A stretch of 64,000 nucleotides of DNA from Cyanobacteria bacterium CYA (GTDB lineage Bacteria; Planctomycetota; Phycisphaerae; Phycisphaerales; UBA1924): contig RHKP01000001.1 in the NCBI GenBank assembly GCA_008363215.1, forward strand, positions 310,001-374,000. Reading direction: 5' to 3'. Position numbers and translations under genes: made by a program. Below, piece after piece: positions 62,026-64,000 of this stretch. Each line of letters starts with the position of its first letter. Within the stretch, counting starts at the first letter, position 1. The notes under the pieces were generated by a model. The model ran no database searches, was not told the DNA's origin, and saw only the letters and a list, made by a program, of their open reading frames with translations.

Positions 62026-63252
62026 ATGACGTTCATGCAGGCATGGTGGGAAGCGTTGTGGGCCCTGGTGCTCGAATCGGGCATGTGGCTGGTCGTCGGC
62101 TTCGCGGTGGCCGGGGCCATGCACGCGCTGGTGCCGGCGGGGTTTATCGAGCGCCAACTGTCGGGTCGCGGGGCCTGGCCGATCCTCAAGGCGAGTCTGC
62201 TGGGCATCCCCCTTCCGCTGTGCTCGTGCAGCGTGATCCCGGTGGCGGCCGGTCTGCGCAGCGGAGGGGCGAGCCGCGGTTCGGCGGCCGCGTTCGCGAT
62301 TTCGACGCCGCAGACGGGCGAGGAATCGATCCCGCTGACCTGGGCGCTGTTCGGGCCGGTGTATGCACTTTCGCGGCCGATCATCGCGCTGGTGACGGCG
62401 TTCACAGCCGGGGTGCTGATTGAGTTATTCGGCGCGGAAACGAGCCGCACCTCGGCCCTTGCAGACTCGGGCGCTCACAGCCCTGGTCCCTCGGGAGAGA
62501 GGGCAGGATCGCGCCGTGATCCGGGTGAGGGGAGTCCGAAAGGCGCGTGCTGCGGCGGAAGCGTCCCCTCATCTGGCCTCGCGGATCCGGTCACCTTCGC
62601 CCCCGGGGGAAGAAAGACGGAATCGTGCTGTTCGACGACGAAGATCGAGCGGCGCGGGTGGGGTGATCGCATCGGCGCGGGGTTTAGGCACGGGTTCATC
62701 ACGATGCCCATAGACCTGGCGCCGTGGCTGGCCATCGGGCTGATGCTGGCGGCAGTGGTGACGGCGGCGGTGCCGACGGGGTGGATCGAGAACAACATCG
62801 GGACGGGCATCGGCACGATGCTGCTCATGGTGCTGATTGGGATTCCGCTGTATATCTGTGCGACCAGTTCCACGCCCTTGGCGTACACACTGGTCGCGGC
62901 GGGCTTGAGCCCGGGGGCGGCGCTGGTGCTGCTGCTGGCGGGGCCTGCAACCAACGTGGCGACGATCGCGTGGGCGATCAAGGATCTGGGCGTCAAGGCG
63001 ACGGCGATCTACCTCGGCACAATCGCGATCGTGTCCGTGGCCGCCGGCGTGGTCTTTGACGCCATGCTGCGTTCCACCGTGCATCTGGCCGAGACAGGCG
63101 GCGTGCATGAACATGCCGGGGTGGGATTGGCGTATGCCGTCGGCGCGGTGCTGTTCACGGCGTTGCTGGGCTGGTCGCTGGTCATGCGGGCCGAGCGGTG
63201 GATGGAGCGACGGCGAGCCCGTGCGGCGCCCGGCGCGTGCTGTGCGCACTGA
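62026..63252 (+). CDS. SO_0444-type permease, probable Cu/Zn efflux
   Basis: 408 residues, two blocks of about four helices. IPLPLCSCSVIPVAAGLRSGGASRGSAAAFAISTPQTGEESI is the signature of the DUF318/SO_0444 permeases linked to copper or zinc efflux; IPLYICATSSTPLA in the second half is the repeat of that block. A ~75-residue cytosolic linker is Gly/Ser-rich and carries Cys pairs (KGACCGG and TESCCST), and the C-terminus ends GACCAH. The linker looks like a metal-binding region. ATG 62026; the longer frame is rejected as it runs into the divergent gene. Confidence 0.83.
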   Translation: MTFMQAWWEALWALVLESGMWLVVGFAVAGAMHALVPAGFIERQLSGRGAWPILKASLLGIPLPLCSCSVIPVAAGLRSGGASRGSAAAFAISTPQTGEESIPLTWALFGPVYALSRPIIALVTAFTAGVLIELFGAETSRTSALADSGAHSPGPSGERAGSRRDPGEGSPKGACCGGSVPSSGLADPVTFAPGGRKTESCCSTTKIERRGWGDRIGAGFRHGFITMPIDLAPWLAIGLMLAAVVTAAVPTGWIENNIGTGIGTMLLMVLIGIPLYICATSSTPLAYTLVAAGLSPGAALVLLLAGPATNVATIAWAIKDLGVKATAIYLGTIAIVSVAAGVVFDAMLRSTVHLAETGGVHEHAGVGLAYAVGAVLFTALLGWSLVMRAERWMERRRARAAPGACCAH

Positions 63253-63297
63253 TCGCCGGTGGGTCGGGCATGGCAGAGCGGAAACGGGGGTGCGCAG

Positions 63298-63681
63298 GTG
63301 ATCGCAACAGGCCGACCGGCGGAGCGCAACGTGTTGGGCGGCGTGCTTGAGACCTGTTCGCTCGAGCCGATGACCGGCTTCTATCGCAACGGGTGCTGCT
63401 GCACGGGCCCAGAGGATGTCGGCTCGCACACGGTGTGCGTGGTGCTGACGGCCGCGTTCCTGGCGTTCAGCAAGTCGCGCGGCAACGACCTGTCGACGCC
63501 GCGGCCGGAGTGGGGCTTCCCGGGCTTGAAGCCGGGCGACCGGTGGTGTTTGTGCGCGCCGCGCTTCGCCGAAGCGCTCGAGGCCGGAATGGCGCCGCAG
63601 GTGGTGCTGGGCGCGACGCACGAAAGGGCGCTGGAGTTCGTGACGCTCGAGGATCTGCGGGCGCACGCGGCGATCCCCTGA
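63298..63681 (+). CDS. DUF2237 family protein
   Basis: 127 residues from GTG 63298 (GTG 63259 also possible). NVLGGVLETCSLEPMTGFYRNGCCCTGPEDVGSHTVCVVLTAAFLAFSKSRGNDLSTPRPEWGFPGLKPGDRWCLC is the near-complete family pattern, with conserved Cys and the GPEDVGSH block. Function is unknown; the cysteines suggest metal binding. It follows the metal permease by 46 bp and may be cotranscribed. Confidence 0.85.
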   Translation: MIATGRPAERNVLGGVLETCSLEPMTGFYRNGCCCTGPEDVGSHTVCVVLTAAFLAFSKSRGNDLSTPRPEWGFPGLKPGDRWCLCAPRFAEALEAGMAPQVVLGATHERALEFVTLEDLRAHAAIP

Positions 63682-63932
63682 GAGGGTGAGGGTTTCCCCC
63701 GAAGGGGTCGGTCTGCGCGGGGCGCACCGTGTCGTGCTGCGCAGAATCCTCCAAGTTCGTCTGCATTTCTGCGCGTTCTTTCGCGTGGGGCATTGCATCG
63801 ACCCGCCGGATTTGTTTCAATTGCGGATTGGCTCGGTCCGCGTCCCTGGGGAGTAGCGGACAGGCGAACCGGAGGCAATAGGCCCGGCCGGTCGGCAGGG
63901 CCGAGGGAAGAACGATGGAAAGGAGGTGGACC
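63682..63932 (+). other. Spacer with structured leader (no gene seen)
   Basis: CCCC-GAA-GGGG at 63697-63707 may end the DUF2237 transcript. GTCCGC (63836-63841) with GCGGAC (63856-63861) frames GGGGAGTAGC, and GGCCC/GGGCC lie just after. These could be a leader of the next gene; I cannot assign a known riboswitch. Confidence 0.35.
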
Positions 63933-64000
63933 ATGAGTCCGTGGGTTGGACGTGTTGTTGCGTGCGCGGTGATCGCGGCGGGCGGCGCGATCGCGTTCGG
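63933..64000 (+). CDS. Start of secreted or membrane protein (cut by window end)
   Basis: ATG 63933 follows AAAGGAGGTGGACC, an almost perfect Shine-Dalgarno. The first 22 residues, MSPWVGRVVACAVIAAGGAIAF, are a signal peptide or membrane anchor. The rest is outside, so no family can be given. Confidence 0.6.
   Translation, partial: MSPWVGRVVACAVIAAGGAIAF

Overview
The window is about 64 kb of high-GC DNA that reads as a planctomycete chromosome, most likely class Phycisphaerae. Three things point there. The 16S rRNA gene stands alone, with no tRNA or 23S gene behind it, and has planctomycete-type deviations. Secreted proteins carry paired 'DFNGDG..NFFDV'-type dockerin-like tails or a PEP-CTERM-like tail. 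The McsA/McsB arginine-kinase pair sits beside rpmB and outside any Firmicutes-like context. No phage, plasmid or CRISPR signature is visible; the only mobile DNA is a decayed IS5-family remnant.

Layout. 1-5036 (+): C-terminal two thirds of DnaA, a DegT-family aminotransferase, rpmB, mcsA-mcsB and a ComF-family phosphoribosyltransferase. 5033-7217 (+): a stand-alone 16S unit with promoter, structured leader, 16S, a long processing stem closing around the gene and a strong intrinsic terminator. 7464-9939 (-): feoA-feoB plus a 53-residue membrane protein behind a Fur-like operator. 10-23 kb: secreted or envelope proteins, an M60/TCAF-like peptidase, truB, an ArnT-like glycosyltransferase, a PAP2 phosphatase, tRNA-Ser(GGA), a cupin, an exported MsrB-MsrA fusion, a small beta-carbonic-anhydrase-like protein, a zinc-ribbon membrane protein, an aspartyl-protease lipoprotein and a glycerate kinase.

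23-48 kb is a carbohydrate region. A minus-strand operon holds a sialidase-like protein and a CUT1 sugar transporter lacking its ATPase. Next comes a complete-looking L-fucose locus. On the minus strand: Gfo/Idh oxidoreductase, L-fuconolactonase-type amidohydrolase, L-fuconate dehydratase, a short-chain dehydrogenase and an RbsBAC-type transporter. Divergently: a frameshifted fucose/rhamnose mutarotase, an Ldh-family dehydrogenase, an exported GH29 alpha-L-fucosidase and a DUF1080 (3-keto-disaccharide hydrolase-like) protein. The inferred flow is fucoside, L-fucose, fuconolactone, fuconate, 2-keto-3-deoxyfuconate, then a 2,4-diketo acid; the final cleavage enzyme is not in the window. Further on lie a cardiolipin synthase, an MBL-fold hydrolase, a DadA-like oxidase, a GH2 beta-mannosidase and a CBM9-like protein.

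48-64 kb: a DUF3313 lipoprotein, a PLP decarboxylase, pgsA-pgpA, then nuoJKLMN (+) meeting nuoD (-) across the IS remnant, so the complex I genes are rearranged. Histidine-rich insertions occur in NuoL and NuoM. The window closes with an ADP-ribosylglycohydrolase, an SO_0444-type metal permease, a DUF2237 protein and the start of a membrane or secreted protein. A roughly 29-nt dispersed repeat family occurs in four intergenic spots, three of them between convergent genes.
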